The notes under the pieces are model-generated. The model saw nothing but the letters and a program-made list of their open reading frames with translations, had not been told where the DNA came from and ran no database searches. A DNA stretch of 64,000 nt from Chloracidobacterium thermophilum B (GTDB lineage Bacteria; Acidobacteriota; Blastocatellia; Chloracidobacteriales; Chloracidobacteriaceae), in contig NC_016024.1 in NCBI RefSeq assembly GCF_000226295.1, forward strand, positions 851,501 to 915,500, written 5' to 3'. The translations under genes were made by a program, and so were the position numbers. Shown one piece after another: positions 26,039 to 35,350 of this stretch; the first letter of the stretch is position 1, and each line of letters opens with the position of its first letter.

Positions 26039-27049
26039 ATGGCTTTCCATGAACTCATCGGACAATCGGCTGCCAGAGCCTTTCTCCAGCGCGCGCTTGT
26101 CACCGGACGCCTGCCGGCCAGCCTGTTGTTTACGGGGCCCTCCGGGGTGGGCAAGCGCCAGTTTGCCCTGTCCCTGGCACAGGCGCTGAACTGCCCGGAA
26201 GCACCGGACACCGGCTGCGGCATCTGCGCAACCTGCCGGCGCATCGCGCAGGGGGAGCATCCCGATGTGAAGCTGATCGTCCCGGATGGCGCACACATCA
26301 GGATCGGGCAGGTACGCGAAGCCATCCGCTTCGCTACCGACCTGCCTTACGAAGGCCGGCGGCGCGTTGTCATCTTCGAGCGCGCTGATACCTTCAACAC
26401 GGCGGCCGCCAACGCCTTTCTCAAAACGCTTGAAGAACCGCCCGCCCATGCACAGCTCATCCTCATCAGCGCCCGCCCGGATGCCCTGCCGGCCACCATC
26501 CGTTCGCGCTGCCCGGTCGTGCGGTTTGCGCTGCTGTCACCCGAAGAGGTTGAGCGTTGTCTGGAGCGATATGCCCGGCGTCCACCGGCCGATCAGCGGC
26601 TGCTGGCGCGGCTGGCACAGGGACGCCCCGGTACGGTTACGGGGTTGGACCTGGAAGTGTACCGCCAGCAGCGCCGCGCCCTGCTTGAACTGTTGACGTT
26701 GCTGGGGCAGGGCAATGCCATCCCACGCCTGCTGAAAGCCGCCCAATACTTCGGAAAACTCGAACGCCCGGATTTTGAATTCGCACTGGACATCCTGGCC
26801 AGCCTGGTACGCGACCTGGTATGCCTGAAGGTTGCACCGGCGGCCGCGGAAACGTCCCGTTCGCTGGAAGACCGGCTCGTTCACAGCGATGTTCAGCCCA
26901 AACTGGCGGAACTGGCCGACCTGTTCCCGCTGGAGCGTTTGCACCAGACGCTCAACCGGTTCGAGGCCATCCGGCGCGATCTTGACCGCAACATCAACCG
27001 CGTCCTGGCGCTGGAGGCAGCGCTGCTGGAACTGAGCGCCAGACCGTGA
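26039..27049 (+). CDS. holB: DNA polymerase III delta-prime subunit (clamp-loader)
   Basis: A 336-residue AAA+ clamp-loader protein. The P-loop region is GPSGVGKRQF, with Arg after Lys in place of Ser/Thr, a common degeneracy in delta-prime. A four-Cys zinc module follows (Cx8Cx2Cx2C, ending CGICATC). NAFLKTLEEPP and RSRCPVVRF are the typical SRC-motif surroundings. It assembles with tau/gamma and delta to load the sliding clamp. The start MAFHELIG is the usual beginning of the family. Confidence 0.9.
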   Translation: MAFHELIGQSAARAFLQRALVTGRLPASLLFTGPSGVGKRQFALSLAQALNCPEAPDTGCGICATCRRIAQGEHPDVKLIVPDGAHIRIGQVREAIRFATDLPYEGRRRVVIFERADTFNTAAANAFLKTLEEPPAHAQLILISARPDALPATIRSRCPVVRFALLSPEEVERCLERYARRPPADQRLLARLAQGRPGTVTGLDLEVYRQQRRALLELLTLLGQGNAIPRLLKAAQYFGKLERPDFEFALDILASLVRDLVCLKVAPAAAETSRSLEDRLVHSDVQPKLAELADLFPLERLHQTLNRFEAIRRDLDRNINRVLALEAALLELSARP

Positions 27050-27151
27050 AGCCGTTGGCGCGGGGGCTGGCGCGGCAGCATCGGTTACCTGGAGGATGGC
27101 GATGTGTGGGTTAAGGGTGTCTGCCCGTTGCTGCGTAAACATCAGCCGCCC

Positions 27152-27200
27152 CACTCTCCATTCGCCACTCACCACTCGCCACTCGCTACTCGCCATTCCT
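27152..27200. repeat. seven-base tandem repeat
   Basis: Seven near-identical heptads of the form CACTCGC (with CATTCGC, TACTCGC and CACTCAC variants) in the 252-bp gap between holB and the E1-beta gene. It resembles a short-sequence tandem repeat found between genes in several bacterial lineages. The rest of the gap holds nothing I can identify. Confidence 0.8.
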
Positions 27201-27301
27201 AACCCCGGACAGCCATGAATCCTTCGACGACGGGACACAACTTCGGTTATCGTGAGGCGCACCAGCCACACAGGAATCATCCCACAACGAGCTGAACAGT
27301 C

Positions 27302-28279
27302 ATGGCACTGACGACTTACCTTGAAGCCATCCGGCAAGCCCTGTTCGAGGAAATGCGCCGCGACCCCAACGTGTTTTGCCTTGGGGAAGACATCGGAGTG
27401 TATGGCGGCGCGTTCAAGGTCACGGCCGGTTTGCTGGAGGAATTCGGGCCGGAGCGCGTCATTGACACGCCCATTTCAGAGGCGGCCATTGTCGGCGCCG
27501 CCTGCGGTGCGGCGCATCTGGGGCTGCGTCCGGTGGCCGAAATGCAGTTCATTGATTTCATCTCCTGCGCTTTTGACATGCTGACGAACTATGCGGCGAC
27601 GAGCCGCTACCGGCAGGGACTGGCCGTGCCCATCGTCGTACGCGGCCCGTCCGGCGCTGGCGTGCGCGGCGGACCGTTTCACTCGCGCAACCCGGAAGCC
27701 TTCTTCATGAACACGCCGGGGCTGAAGATGGTTGAACCGGCAACGGCATACGATGCCAAGGGGCTGCTCAAGGCGGCCATCCGCGATGATGATCCGGTAC
27801 TCTATTTCGAGCACAAGTACCTCTACCGCCGCATCAAGGAAGACCTGCCGGAAACGGACTACATTGTGCCGATTGGCAAAGCCGCTGTACGCCGGGCCGG
27901 GACGGATGTTTCCATCATCACCTTCGGGGCCATGGTTCACGTCGCCCTGGAAGCCGCCGAAACCCTTGCGCGCGAAGATGACATCCAGGTGGAAGTGCTC
28001 GATATGCGGTCGCTGCTGCCTTACGACAAGGAAGCCATGGCGCAAACGGTACGGAAAACCAACAAGGTCATCATTCTGCACGAGGCGACGTTGACCGGCG
28101 GAATTGGCGGCGAATTTGCTGCGTTTATTGCCGAAGAATTGTTCGAGCACCTGGATGGCCCCATCGTGCGCGTGGCTTCCATTGACACGCCAACCCCCTA
28201 CAGTCCGCCGCTCGAAGATTTTTTCCTTCCCAACGCCGGGAAAGTCATGGCAGCCGTGCGGCGGCTGGTAGAGTATTGA
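27302..28279 (+). CDS. 2-oxoacid dehydrogenase E1 component, beta subunit
   Basis: A 325-residue transketolase-like protein with the E1-beta hallmarks GEDIGVYGGAFKVT, DTPISEAAIVG, FIDF and GPSGAGVRGGPFHS, plus the C-terminal EATLTGGIGGEFAA block. With an alpha subunit it decarboxylates pyruvate or a branched-chain 2-oxoacid using thiamine diphosphate and passes the acyl group to E2. The E2 gene follows after 68 bp. No alpha-subunit gene adjoins it, so the complex is encoded at more than one locus. Pyruvate versus branched-chain specificity cannot be decided. Confidence 0.93.
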   Translation: MALTTYLEAIRQALFEEMRRDPNVFCLGEDIGVYGGAFKVTAGLLEEFGPERVIDTPISEAAIVGAACGAAHLGLRPVAEMQFIDFISCAFDMLTNYAATSRYRQGLAVPIVVRGPSGAGVRGGPFHSRNPEAFFMNTPGLKMVEPATAYDAKGLLKAAIRDDDPVLYFEHKYLYRRIKEDLPETDYIVPIGKAAVRRAGTDVSIITFGAMVHVALEAAETLAREDDIQVEVLDMRSLLPYDKEAMAQTVRKTNKVIILHEATLTGGIGGEFAAFIAEELFEHLDGPIVRVASIDTPTPYSPPLEDFFLPNAGKVMAAVRRLVEY

Positions 28280-28347
28280 AACGAACCAACCGGGCTATGC
28301 ACTCTGCACGTGTGGCCCACAAGTCATCTTGGTAAAGGATTTCAGTT

Positions 28348-29745
28348 ATGCGTTACGAAGTTGTCATGCCTCAGATGGGCGAGTCCATCACGGAAGGCAC
28401 CATCATCAAGTGGTTGAAACAGATTGGCGACCGCGTCGAGCGGGATGAGCCAATCTTCGAGATTTCAACCGACAAGGTGGATGCAGAAATACCGGCCCCG
28501 CAGGCCGGTTTTTTGGTGGAAATCCTCGTCGGTGAGAACCAGACCGTGCCGGTCAATACGGTGGTGGCCTACATCAGCGATGAAGTCCCGGCTTCCGCGC
28601 CGGATACCCAACCGGCACCGGCCGAAGCTCCGGCGGCGGTCAGCGCCGCCGTTTCCGCGGCCACGCCTTCGGCAACCGCAGCCCCCTCCAACGGTGTGAC
28701 GGCCGCCACCCGGATTGATGAAGCCGATGTCGAGGACGCTTCGGAAACCACCGACGCTTTTGGCGTGCGGTCTTCACCGCTCGTGCGCCGGATGGCGCGC
28801 GAACATGGCATTGATTTGCGCCAGATTCGCGGCACGGGCATCGGCGGACGCATCACCAAGCACGATGTTCTGGCCTTTCTGGAGCGGCGCCAGGCCGCGG
28901 CTTCGACGGTAGTTGCGCCACCCGCCACACCGGCCGTGACGCCGCCCGCGCCACCGGCTCCGGCAACGCCGTCCGTGATGCCGCCGGCCACACCGGCAAT
29001 GACTGCGCCGGCTGTTGCCGCGCCGCCCCCGGCCGCCCTGCCGGGCGATGAGGTTGAAGTCGTCCCGATGACGGCGATGCGCAAAAAAATTGCCGAGCGC
29101 ATGGTGCTCAGCAAGCATACGTCGCCGCATGTCACTTCCGTCTTTGAAGTGGACATGACGCACATTCACCGGCTGCGGGAGCGGAACAAACGTGAGTTTG
29201 AAGCGCAGCATGGCGCCAAGCTGACGTTTTTGCCCTTCATCGTCAAAAGCGTCGTGGATACGCTCCGCGCCTGGCCGGCGCTCAATGCCTCTATCGAAGG
29301 TGACAACATCATCTACAAAAAGCACTACCACATCGGGATTGCCGTTGCGCTTGACTGGGGCCTGATTGTGCCAGTCATTCGCCATGCCGAGGAGAAAAAC
29401 CTCATCGGGCTGGCGCGCAGTATCAGCGATCTGGCGAACCGGGCGCGCGCCAAACAGCTCAAGCCCGATGAAGTCGTGGGCGGAACCTTCACCATCACGA
29501 ACTACGGGAGTTTCGGCAGCCTCATCGGAACGCCCATCATCAACCAGCCGCAGGTGGCCATTCTGGGCGTGGGCGCGGTGGTCAAACGGCCGGTCGTCAC
29601 GGAAGACGATGCCATTGCCATCCGCCACATGTCCTACCTGTCGCTGACGTTTGACCATCGCCTGATTGACGGCGCGGTGGCGGACCAGTTCATGTCCCAG
29701 CTCAAGCGAACGTTGGAGACGTTCCAGGCGACGGAACTGAGTTAG
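28348..29745 (+). CDS. 2-oxoacid dehydrogenase E2, dihydrolipoyl acyltransferase
   Basis: A 465-residue protein in the standard E2 order: one lipoyl domain (Lys43 in STDKVDAE is the lipoylation site), an Ala/Pro-rich linker, a peripheral-subunit-binding domain around SSPLVRRMAREHGID, a second Ala/Pro-rich linker and the acyltransferase domain ending in DHRLIDG (catalytic His and Asp). It transfers the acyl group from E1 to CoA. Co-transcription with the E1-beta gene is likely. The single lipoyl domain and sequence style fit branched-chain or 2-oxoglutarate/pyruvate E2 enzymes. Confidence 0.93.
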   Translation: MRYEVVMPQMGESITEGTIIKWLKQIGDRVERDEPIFEISTDKVDAEIPAPQAGFLVEILVGENQTVPVNTVVAYISDEVPASAPDTQPAPAEAPAAVSAAVSAATPSATAAPSNGVTAATRIDEADVEDASETTDAFGVRSSPLVRRMAREHGIDLRQIRGTGIGGRITKHDVLAFLERRQAAASTVVAPPATPAVTPPAPPAPATPSVMPPATPAMTAPAVAAPPPAALPGDEVEVVPMTAMRKKIAERMVLSKHTSPHVTSVFEVDMTHIHRLRERNKREFEAQHGAKLTFLPFIVKSVVDTLRAWPALNASIEGDNIIYKKHYHIGIAVALDWGLIVPVIRHAEEKNLIGLARSISDLANRARAKQLKPDEVVGGTFTITNYGSFGSLIGTPIINQPQVAILGVGAVVKRPVVTEDDAIAIRHMSYLSLTFDHRLIDGAVADQFMSQLKRTLETFQATELS

Positions 29746-29829
29746 ACACCACCGTGACTAACCCCGGTTGTGCGGGCGTGGAGGAGGCTGTCCACCCTCC
29801 ACGCCCACCCAGCCGATGAAGTGCGCCTG

Positions 29830-32181
29830 ATGACGGAAGGTTCGGCAAAAGCCGCTGCCAAAAGCGAGCCGCTGCATCTGTCGGCCAATGCCATTCCTGC
29901 CTGGACGGATGAAGCCCGGCGGGCGGACCGGCTGGCGGGGTTGCTGCTGGCCGGACTGGCGGCGCTGTTTGCCTTCTTCGTCACCCGGCGCATTGGCGCC
30001 ATCCCAGCGCCGACGGCGGCCGAAGGTTTCCTGGCCCATGAGGCTCTGACGGGCGGACTGATGCTCTCCCGTCCGGCGCTGGACTGGACGCTATGGGCGG
30101 CGCTCGTGGCCTTTGGCGATGGCGTGGCGCAGGTGCGCGTGTATGGCGTCCTGCTGGCGCTGGCGACACTGGTCATCATCTATTCCATCGGGCGCAAACT
30201 CCACAGTCGCGCGGCCGGGCTGCTGGCAGTGGCATGCCTGATTGGTGATCCCAACTTCTTCAACAGTCTGCGCACGTTCCGTCCCGAAACCGGTGCTGTT
30301 ACCTTTGCCCTGCTCGGCTTTTATCTGTTTTTGCGCGCCCAGGCCACCGACCGCCTGGGACGCAAGTGGCTGTGGGGACTGCTGGGCGGTGCGGCCTCGC
30401 TGCTGGCCGGGTGGTTTGATCCGATTGGATGGAGCGGTTTTCTGTGGGTGCTCGCCTGGGGACTCATCCAGCGCGGCGACCTGCTGGGGAGCACCTCGTG
30501 GCGCATCTTTCTGCTTGGCGCTGGAGCGTTGCTGCTTCCCTACCTGCTCTGGATTGGAACGCACTGGGCCGAATACCAACGGCAGGCCGCACAGGTTGCC
30601 GCCGTCCTGTATGGGCAGCCCGGTCTGTCCCTGTGGGAGAACCTGCTGGCCGAAGGACGGCGCTATGCCGGTTGGTCTAACGGTATCCTGCTGATTCCGA
30701 CCCCGGACAGCCTTAGCGTGCGGCTTTTCCAGGGGATGACCTTGGGTGCGCTGGCCTATCTGGGCGTCCGCACCGCCCGGACGATTTCCCACATGGTGTC
30801 CCACTGGCAGTTTGTCCGCGAACTGCGCCGGCGGTTTGGCGGGATGCCCGCTCCAGCCGAGCTGAAAGAGCTGTATGAGAGTGGGGAAGTCCGGCTCCCC
30901 AAGGTCGGCACGCTGGAAAGCTGGATGTTTGAGCGTGGGGGGCTGCTGCGTCGGCTTTCGCTCATTGTGCAGGAAATTGAAAAAGACACGCGCCCCATCA
31001 CCCACTGGCTTCAGGTGTTGGGCGCACCGTCGCACCCGGACTGGCGGATTCCGCGCACAGGTCTGTTGGTCGTCACCTTGACCGGCATCGTGAGTCTGGC
31101 GCTGTTTGACAGCTATAAACTCCCGGCCTCGTTGCCCATACTGACGGCCTGGTTTGCCTTGTGCGTCGGGGTGTTTGTGGTGGATGCGCTGCGCTGGGCT
31201 GTGGAGCAGCGGCGGCGTACCGTGCCGCGCGTCCTGCGTGGTCTGGCAGTGGGGGTGACGATGCTGGCGCTGGTCACGGCCACGCTGGGTTCAGGCGGGC
31301 GGGCTGTCTGGCGTTTTCACCGCTGGACACGAACCTTCACCCCGGCGCCCTATGCCGATCTCGCCTTGGTGTTGCGGCAGGTCGTTCCGCCGGGCGCAAC
31401 GATTGTGGCCAGCAACACCCACCGCTTTGCTTTTCCACTGGGCACCCGCTACGTCGCCCCACTTGATGAGGAGCCGTTTCCAGCTCAGATTGCCGACGAG
31501 AATCAGCCGGTGGTGATGATCACTGATGAAACACGGGCGTCCGCGCCTCTGCGGAAGCTGGCCGCTCAGTCCCAATGGCCGCTCATTGCCGAGTTGTCAG
31601 GGACGCTCTACGGTACGGTGCGCGTGTACCGACTGACCGGAACGGAAAGCGCCCCGTCACTGCCCGCGCGGTACTACTTCATGGGAAGCACCAATGGTTA
31701 TGCCCGGCGTGGCTATTACACGGAGCAGCAGCGCCAGGAAGCCACGCTCGTCTGGCTGGCCGAGCCGACTGAGCTTGAACGCCTGACAAAAAACCTGCCG
31801 CATGCCGGGATGCGTCCGCCGGAAGTGCAGCGCGACGGCAGCCAGCTTGCCCTGCGGATTGTGACCGATGTCTCCAACTACACCACCCGCCTGCGGCTGC
31901 CCTTGCCCCCGCTCAAGCCAAACGTGATGTATCGCCTTCAGACCGCCGTGCGCGTCACGCAGGGCGGGGCGGTGATTGGCGTCCGGGATCAAACCGGGTT
32001 GTGGCTCAACGAACCCGTGGCGCTGAGCGAGAGCCAGACCTACGTGCCCATTGACATTCTGTTCGTCACCAACGGACGCGGCGATGCCGAGCTGGCCATT
32101 GGCAACCGGCGAAACCAGCCGGCCGCTTCCGCCCTGTATCTTGGGCGGGTGGAAGTCCGGGAGATTGGCGCCAATCCATAG
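29830..32181 (+). CDS. large membrane protein, ArnT/PMT-like glycosyltransferase family
   Basis: About 783 residues with an N-terminal hydrophobic core (roughly residues 35-270), a soluble middle part (about 310-400), further hydrophobic segments near 420-510 and a 250-residue extracytoplasmic C-terminal domain. The first loop has an acidic residue after the first helix and the next helices follow the pattern of GT-C transferases that use lipid-linked sugars. No catalytic motif is certain, so the family call is tentative. It follows the E2 gene by 84 bp. The start at 29830 is one of several possible. Confidence 0.6.
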   Translation: MTEGSAKAAAKSEPLHLSANAIPAWTDEARRADRLAGLLLAGLAALFAFFVTRRIGAIPAPTAAEGFLAHEALTGGLMLSRPALDWTLWAALVAFGDGVAQVRVYGVLLALATLVIIYSIGRKLHSRAAGLLAVACLIGDPNFFNSLRTFRPETGAVTFALLGFYLFLRAQATDRLGRKWLWGLLGGAASLLAGWFDPIGWSGFLWVLAWGLIQRGDLLGSTSWRIFLLGAGALLLPYLLWIGTHWAEYQRQAAQVAAVLYGQPGLSLWENLLAEGRRYAGWSNGILLIPTPDSLSVRLFQGMTLGALAYLGVRTARTISHMVSHWQFVRELRRRFGGMPAPAELKELYESGEVRLPKVGTLESWMFERGGLLRRLSLIVQEIEKDTRPITHWLQVLGAPSHPDWRIPRTGLLVVTLTGIVSLALFDSYKLPASLPILTAWFALCVGVFVVDALRWAVEQRRRTVPRVLRGLAVGVTMLALVTATLGSGGRAVWRFHRWTRTFTPAPYADLALVLRQVVPPGATIVASNTHRFAFPLGTRYVAPLDEEPFPAQIADENQPVVMITDETRASAPLRKLAAQSQWPLIAELSGTLYGTVRVYRLTGTESAPSLPARYYFMGSTNGYARRGYYTEQQRQEATLVWLAEPTELERLTKNLPHAGMRPPEVQRDGSQLALRIVTDVSNYTTRLRLPLPPLKPNVMYRLQTAVRVTQGGAVIGVRDQTGLWLNEPVALSESQTYVPIDILFVTNGRGDAELAIGNRRNQPAASALYLGRVEVREIGANP

Positions 32182-32208
32182 GGGCCCGTCTGCTAAGCTC
32201 GACGCGCC

Positions 32209-32328
32209 ATGGCGTCCCGTCAGTCATCACCTGTCTGGATTCTGTTGATGATTGGGCTTTCGTTGTTGGGTCTGTTGGTATCGGTCGCCTGGGGCGTGGC
32301 TATTCGCTTGGGCTACCTGCCGCGCTGA
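32209..32328 (+). CDS. 39-residue single-pass membrane microprotein
   Basis: ATG at 32209 and TGA at 32326. The product has a short polar N-terminus (MASRQSSPVW), a single hydrophobic helix of about 22 residues and the tail RLGYLPR. It lies 27 bp after the glycosyltransferase-like gene in the same direction and overlaps the 3' end of the converging HD-GYP gene by 16 bp. There is no strong ribosome site, so it is a candidate only. Confidence 0.45.
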   Translation: MASRQSSPVWILLMIGLSLLGLLVSVAWGVAIRLGYLPR

Positions 32329-33941
32329 CGGAGAACGGCGCTGCTTTCGGGCTTCAAAACCGGCTTACAGAAAACGATGGATTGATTCAGCAGGGTGCCA
32401 CACTCACCGGCCGCCTTGGTTGCCACCTCAGTGATGGGCCGAAAGGCGCTGATTTCTTCCAGCAGGTCGCGCGGCGGTTCGGCTTCATGGGCAAAGCCGA
32501 TCAGCCACCGGGGGAAATGTGGAAGCCGCCGGAGCAGGGAACGAAGCGCAGCGCGGTATTCACGGCGCGAGGTGAGATAGCCGCCAAAGCGTCCGGCGTG
32601 GGCCCGCGTCAGTGACCCAAGTGCATCCGGGTGATGACTGACCCAGATTTCGCGCCAGCCATCCCGGTGTCCGGTCACGTGGTCGTAAGGGGCAAGCGGC
32701 GGCAGACGCAGGTACACCACATCGGCAGCCGTCTGCACGGCAAATACGTGCGCCGGAAGGCAGGTGGCCTGGTTGTCCAGCCGGTTGTCCACGGCACGGT
32801 TGAGCCGTGGCAGGGCTTCGGTGGCCGCTTCCTCCAGGCTTTGGCACAGGTGACGGACAGACGCATCAAAGCCCAGCCAGTAATCCCCAAGGTATAGCCC
32901 CAGACTCATCCCCAGCGCCTGCGTGATACGGTCCGGCGTCTGGAGGACGGCCTGCCGCAGTCCGGCCAGCCACCGGACGTGGGGCAGCGGCAGCCAGCGC
33001 GTCAGGGCGGGATTGATGGGCGTTGCGTCGTCCTGGGCGGCATCGCGCGCCGCCCCCAGCCAGGCATCCACCTGGCTGGCCGTAAGCACATAGCCGTTGT
33101 TTTCAACGGTGGCAATGGCCCGGCAGGTCTCTGCCTGACGCGGATCATTGGTCAACACCTGTTTGCCAAGCAGCTTGAGCCGCCAGCCCAGGCTGCCATC
33201 GCCGCCAAAGGGCAGGGCAATGGAGTGGAACGGTTCTTTCTGCAGGGCCGCCACCTCAAAACCGAGCAAAGGCGCCTGGTGCAGGGGGCTTTGGGAGACT
33301 GTCCAGGGCATCAGCCCAGAGATACCCACAACACCACTGCCGGACGGGTTATGGTCCGTTGTTGGGTCGGCCAGCCAGCAGGCCGTCACCGTTGGGTCAA
33401 GCGCCGTCCCGGCCATAGCGCGCAGGTGCGCCAGAGCTTCCGTTTCCTGATAGGCACTGCGGAACGGGCGGTCCTGCGTCAGCGCACACCACACGTCAGC
33501 CAGGCGTAACAGGCGCGCCGCCAGCGGAATCTGCTCGCCACGGAGGCCGTCCGGGTACCCGGACCCGTCCCAGTTTTCGTGGTGCCAGCGAACCAGCAGG
33601 CCAATGGCTTCAGGAAGGTTGCGGTCATACATCACCCGCTCGCCGACGACGGGATGCCGCCACAGCATCTGCCGTTCCCCAAAGGTCAGGGGCCGGGAAG
33701 CCGTCAGAAAAGGCAGGTCAAGCTGGCTTTCGCCGATGTCGTGCAACAGCGCCGCGATGCGCAGGTCACGGCGGCCACGCTCGGAAAACCCAAAGGCAAC
33801 CGCGAGTTTGTCCGCAACGGCCGCCAGACGAAGGGCGTGGGGTGCCGTGTAGCCTTCGACAAGATCAAGTCGGGTACTTTCAGCTTCGTACTCGGCAAGA
33901 CGGGCGGCCCAGGTGTCCGGCGCGGAAGCCTGTTTGGACAT
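32313..33941 (-). CDS. HD-GYP domain protein, predicted cyclic-di-GMP phosphodiesterase
   Basis: A 542-residue protein. The N-terminal 220 residues contain an HD-GYP domain with LLHDIGES (metal-binding HD) and HHENWDGSGYPDGLRG, a canonical HHExxDGxGYP motif that supports activity on cyclic di-GMP. The remaining 320 residues are Trp/Leu-rich and match no domain I recognise. No transmembrane segment is seen. The ATG at 33941 lies just after the stop of the upstream membrane-protein gene (33947), so the two are probably co-transcribed. Confidence 0.82.
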   Translation of the reverse strand: MSKQASAPDTWAARLAEYEAESTRLDLVEGYTAPHALRLAAVADKLAVAFGFSERGRRDLRIAALLHDIGESQLDLPFLTASRPLTFGERQMLWRHPVVGERVMYDRNLPEAIGLLVRWHHENWDGSGYPDGLRGEQIPLAARLLRLADVWCALTQDRPFRSAYQETEALAHLRAMAGTALDPTVTACWLADPTTDHNPSGSGVVGISGLMPWTVSQSPLHQAPLLGFEVAALQKEPFHSIALPFGGDGSLGWRLKLLGKQVLTNDPRQAETCRAIATVENNGYVLTASQVDAWLGAARDAAQDDATPINPALTRWLPLPHVRWLAGLRQAVLQTPDRITQALGMSLGLYLGDYWLGFDASVRHLCQSLEEAATEALPRLNRAVDNRLDNQATCLPAHVFAVQTAADVVYLRLPPLAPYDHVTGHRDGWREIWVSHHPDALGSLTRAHAGRFGGYLTSRREYRAALRSLLRRLPHFPRWLIGFAHEAEPPRDLLEEISAFRPITEVATKAAGECGTLLNQSIVFCKPVLKPESSAVLRQRGR

Positions 33942-33946
33942 TGCGC

Positions 33947-34561
33947 TCAAAACGGCGTAGGCCGCCGACGCAATGGATGATCAACCGGGATGAGTACGCT
34001 GAGAACCGCGCCGATAAAGCCGCCGCCCAAGGCAAAGACCAGCCCCCCAAAGGTGCAGAACGCCAGAAACCGCAGAAAGTCCATCCCGTCGAGATCGGGC
34101 GCGGCAAAGCGGAGCAGATAGAGCAGACCTGTCAGGATACCTCCGAAAATGAAGCCCAGTGCGGCATTGTGGGCGGCAATCCGGGGCGTCTCAGCGTGGC
34201 CGCCGTGGCGGAGCACACCGGCAAAGGTTCCGATGAGAAACCCGATTTCGGCAAACATCGCCCCGTTGCGGATCGGATGGGCATCGGGAAAGCCAAGCTG
34301 TCGCCAGACCAGATACAGGGCAACCATCACCAGACTGCTTACCGCACCGACGCGGCTGCCGGCCAGCAGCATCGTCCAGAAATGTTCGAGGGAATCAAAC
34401 GTCGGTTGCCGGAGCGGCTTTTGCGGCGCAACCAGATGCAGCACGTCCTGACAGCGGCTACAGGTGTTTGTCACCGGATCATAGCAATCGCTCTGGTGAC
34501 AAATCTCGCACCGTACGGCAAGGGAAACCGACTTAACTCGCAACGGCTGGACTTCCGCCAT
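33947..34561 (-). CDS. zinc-ribbon membrane protein of unknown function
   Basis: A 204-residue protein. The N-terminus carries a CxxC...CxxC zinc ribbon (CEIC, CSRC), and four hydrophobic segments with Gly-rich turns follow. Start at 34561 (MAEVQPLRV). It is co-directional with and nearly touches the HD-GYP gene, so a linked sensory role is possible. No family recognised. Confidence 0.7.
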   Translation of the reverse strand: MAEVQPLRVKSVSLAVRCEICHQSDCYDPVTNTCSRCQDVLHLVAPQKPLRQPTFDSLEHFWTMLLAGSRVGAVSSLVMVALYLVWRQLGFPDAHPIRNGAMFAEIGFLIGTFAGVLRHGGHAETPRIAAHNAALGFIFGGILTGLLYLLRFAAPDLDGMDFLRFLAFCTFGGLVFALGGGFIGAVLSVLIPVDHPLRRRPTPF

Positions 34562-34921
34562 GACGTTCAACCTCAGCAGAACAAGTCTGGAATTTTGGGG
34601 ACGCCGTGGTGCCGCGTCCCGCGCTGACCTCCACGGTCTCGGCTGTAATGGATGGGGCAAATGCCGTCAAATGATTCCGCGATGATGATGGCGAGGGCGC
34701 GTTGCTGACTGTGCGTCCGGCAACGCTAGGTGCCATTTTCCACGGGGTAGTAGCAAAAGTCTGACCAAAGATGTTGGCAAACGGGAAAAAGTTGTGTTTC
34801 TTTATTGTCACCTTCAACGTCCAAGCGATAATCTGCCGGTATCATTTTTGAACTACCCTATACGGCGGTTTGGGCAACCCCCCCCTCTTGCCCGGATAAG
34901 CCTGCCTGCCAGAGAAGGCTT
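34562..34921. other. intergenic region between divergent genes
   Basis: 360 bp with no supported gene. It contains the candidate promoter listed at 34805-34832, a run of C near 34876-34884 and AGAGAAGG before the ATG at 34922. Nothing else is recognised. Confidence 0.6.
34805..34832 (+). promoter_or_regulatory. candidate sigma-70 promoter for response regulator
   Basis: TTGTCA, 16 bases, GATAAT, about 90 bp before the receiver-protein start. Good agreement with the vegetative consensus for both hexamers. Confidence 0.45.
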
Positions 34922-35323
34922 ATGAAAGCACCGGTGTTGCTGGTTGTTGACGATGATGAACTCGTTTTGGAGTTGCTCAATGACATCCTACAGGACGAGT
35001 TTACGGTTGTCACGGCGACGGATGGCCCATCGGCCCTGGAGAAGCTGCGCTTACTGAGCGAACTTGATGGCGTCATCACGGACTTCGACATGCCCCGCAT
35101 GAGCGGCCTCGAACTGATGTGGCGGATTCGCCAACGTTACCCAACCCTGCCCATGGTTGGGCTTTCGGGGACGCTCCGCTCCCACCATCAGATTGCGGGC
35201 CGCTGCCCGGAAGGCGCTGTCTTCCTTCAGAAACCCTTTGAGGTGTCAGAATTGCTGACTTTAGCCCGCCGGCTCTTCCAACCGCCCGGCAATCAGGACT
35301 ATGCTGGGCGCACACAACTCTGA
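34922..35323 (+). CDS. single-domain response regulator
   Basis: A 133-residue protein consisting of a receiver domain only. Acidic pocket VVDDDE, phosphoacceptor Asp in TDFDMPRMSG (about residue 57), Ser in GLSGT and the conserved Lys in LQKPFE are all present, so it should be phosphorylatable. No output domain follows, like CheY or Spo0F. No cognate kinase is adjacent. It is followed after 27 bp by a CoA-transferase gene. Confidence 0.9.
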   Translation: MKAPVLLVVDDDELVLELLNDILQDEFTVVTATDGPSALEKLRLLSELDGVITDFDMPRMSGLELMWRIRQRYPTLPMVGLSGTLRSHHQIAGRCPEGAVFLQKPFEVSELLTLARRLFQPPGNQDYAGRTQL

Positions 35324-35350
35324 ACCTGATGACGGGTAAACACATCTCGC

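Noticed and set aside
27152-27200. CRISPR-like repeats
   Set aside because: The units are 7 bp and contiguous without spacers.
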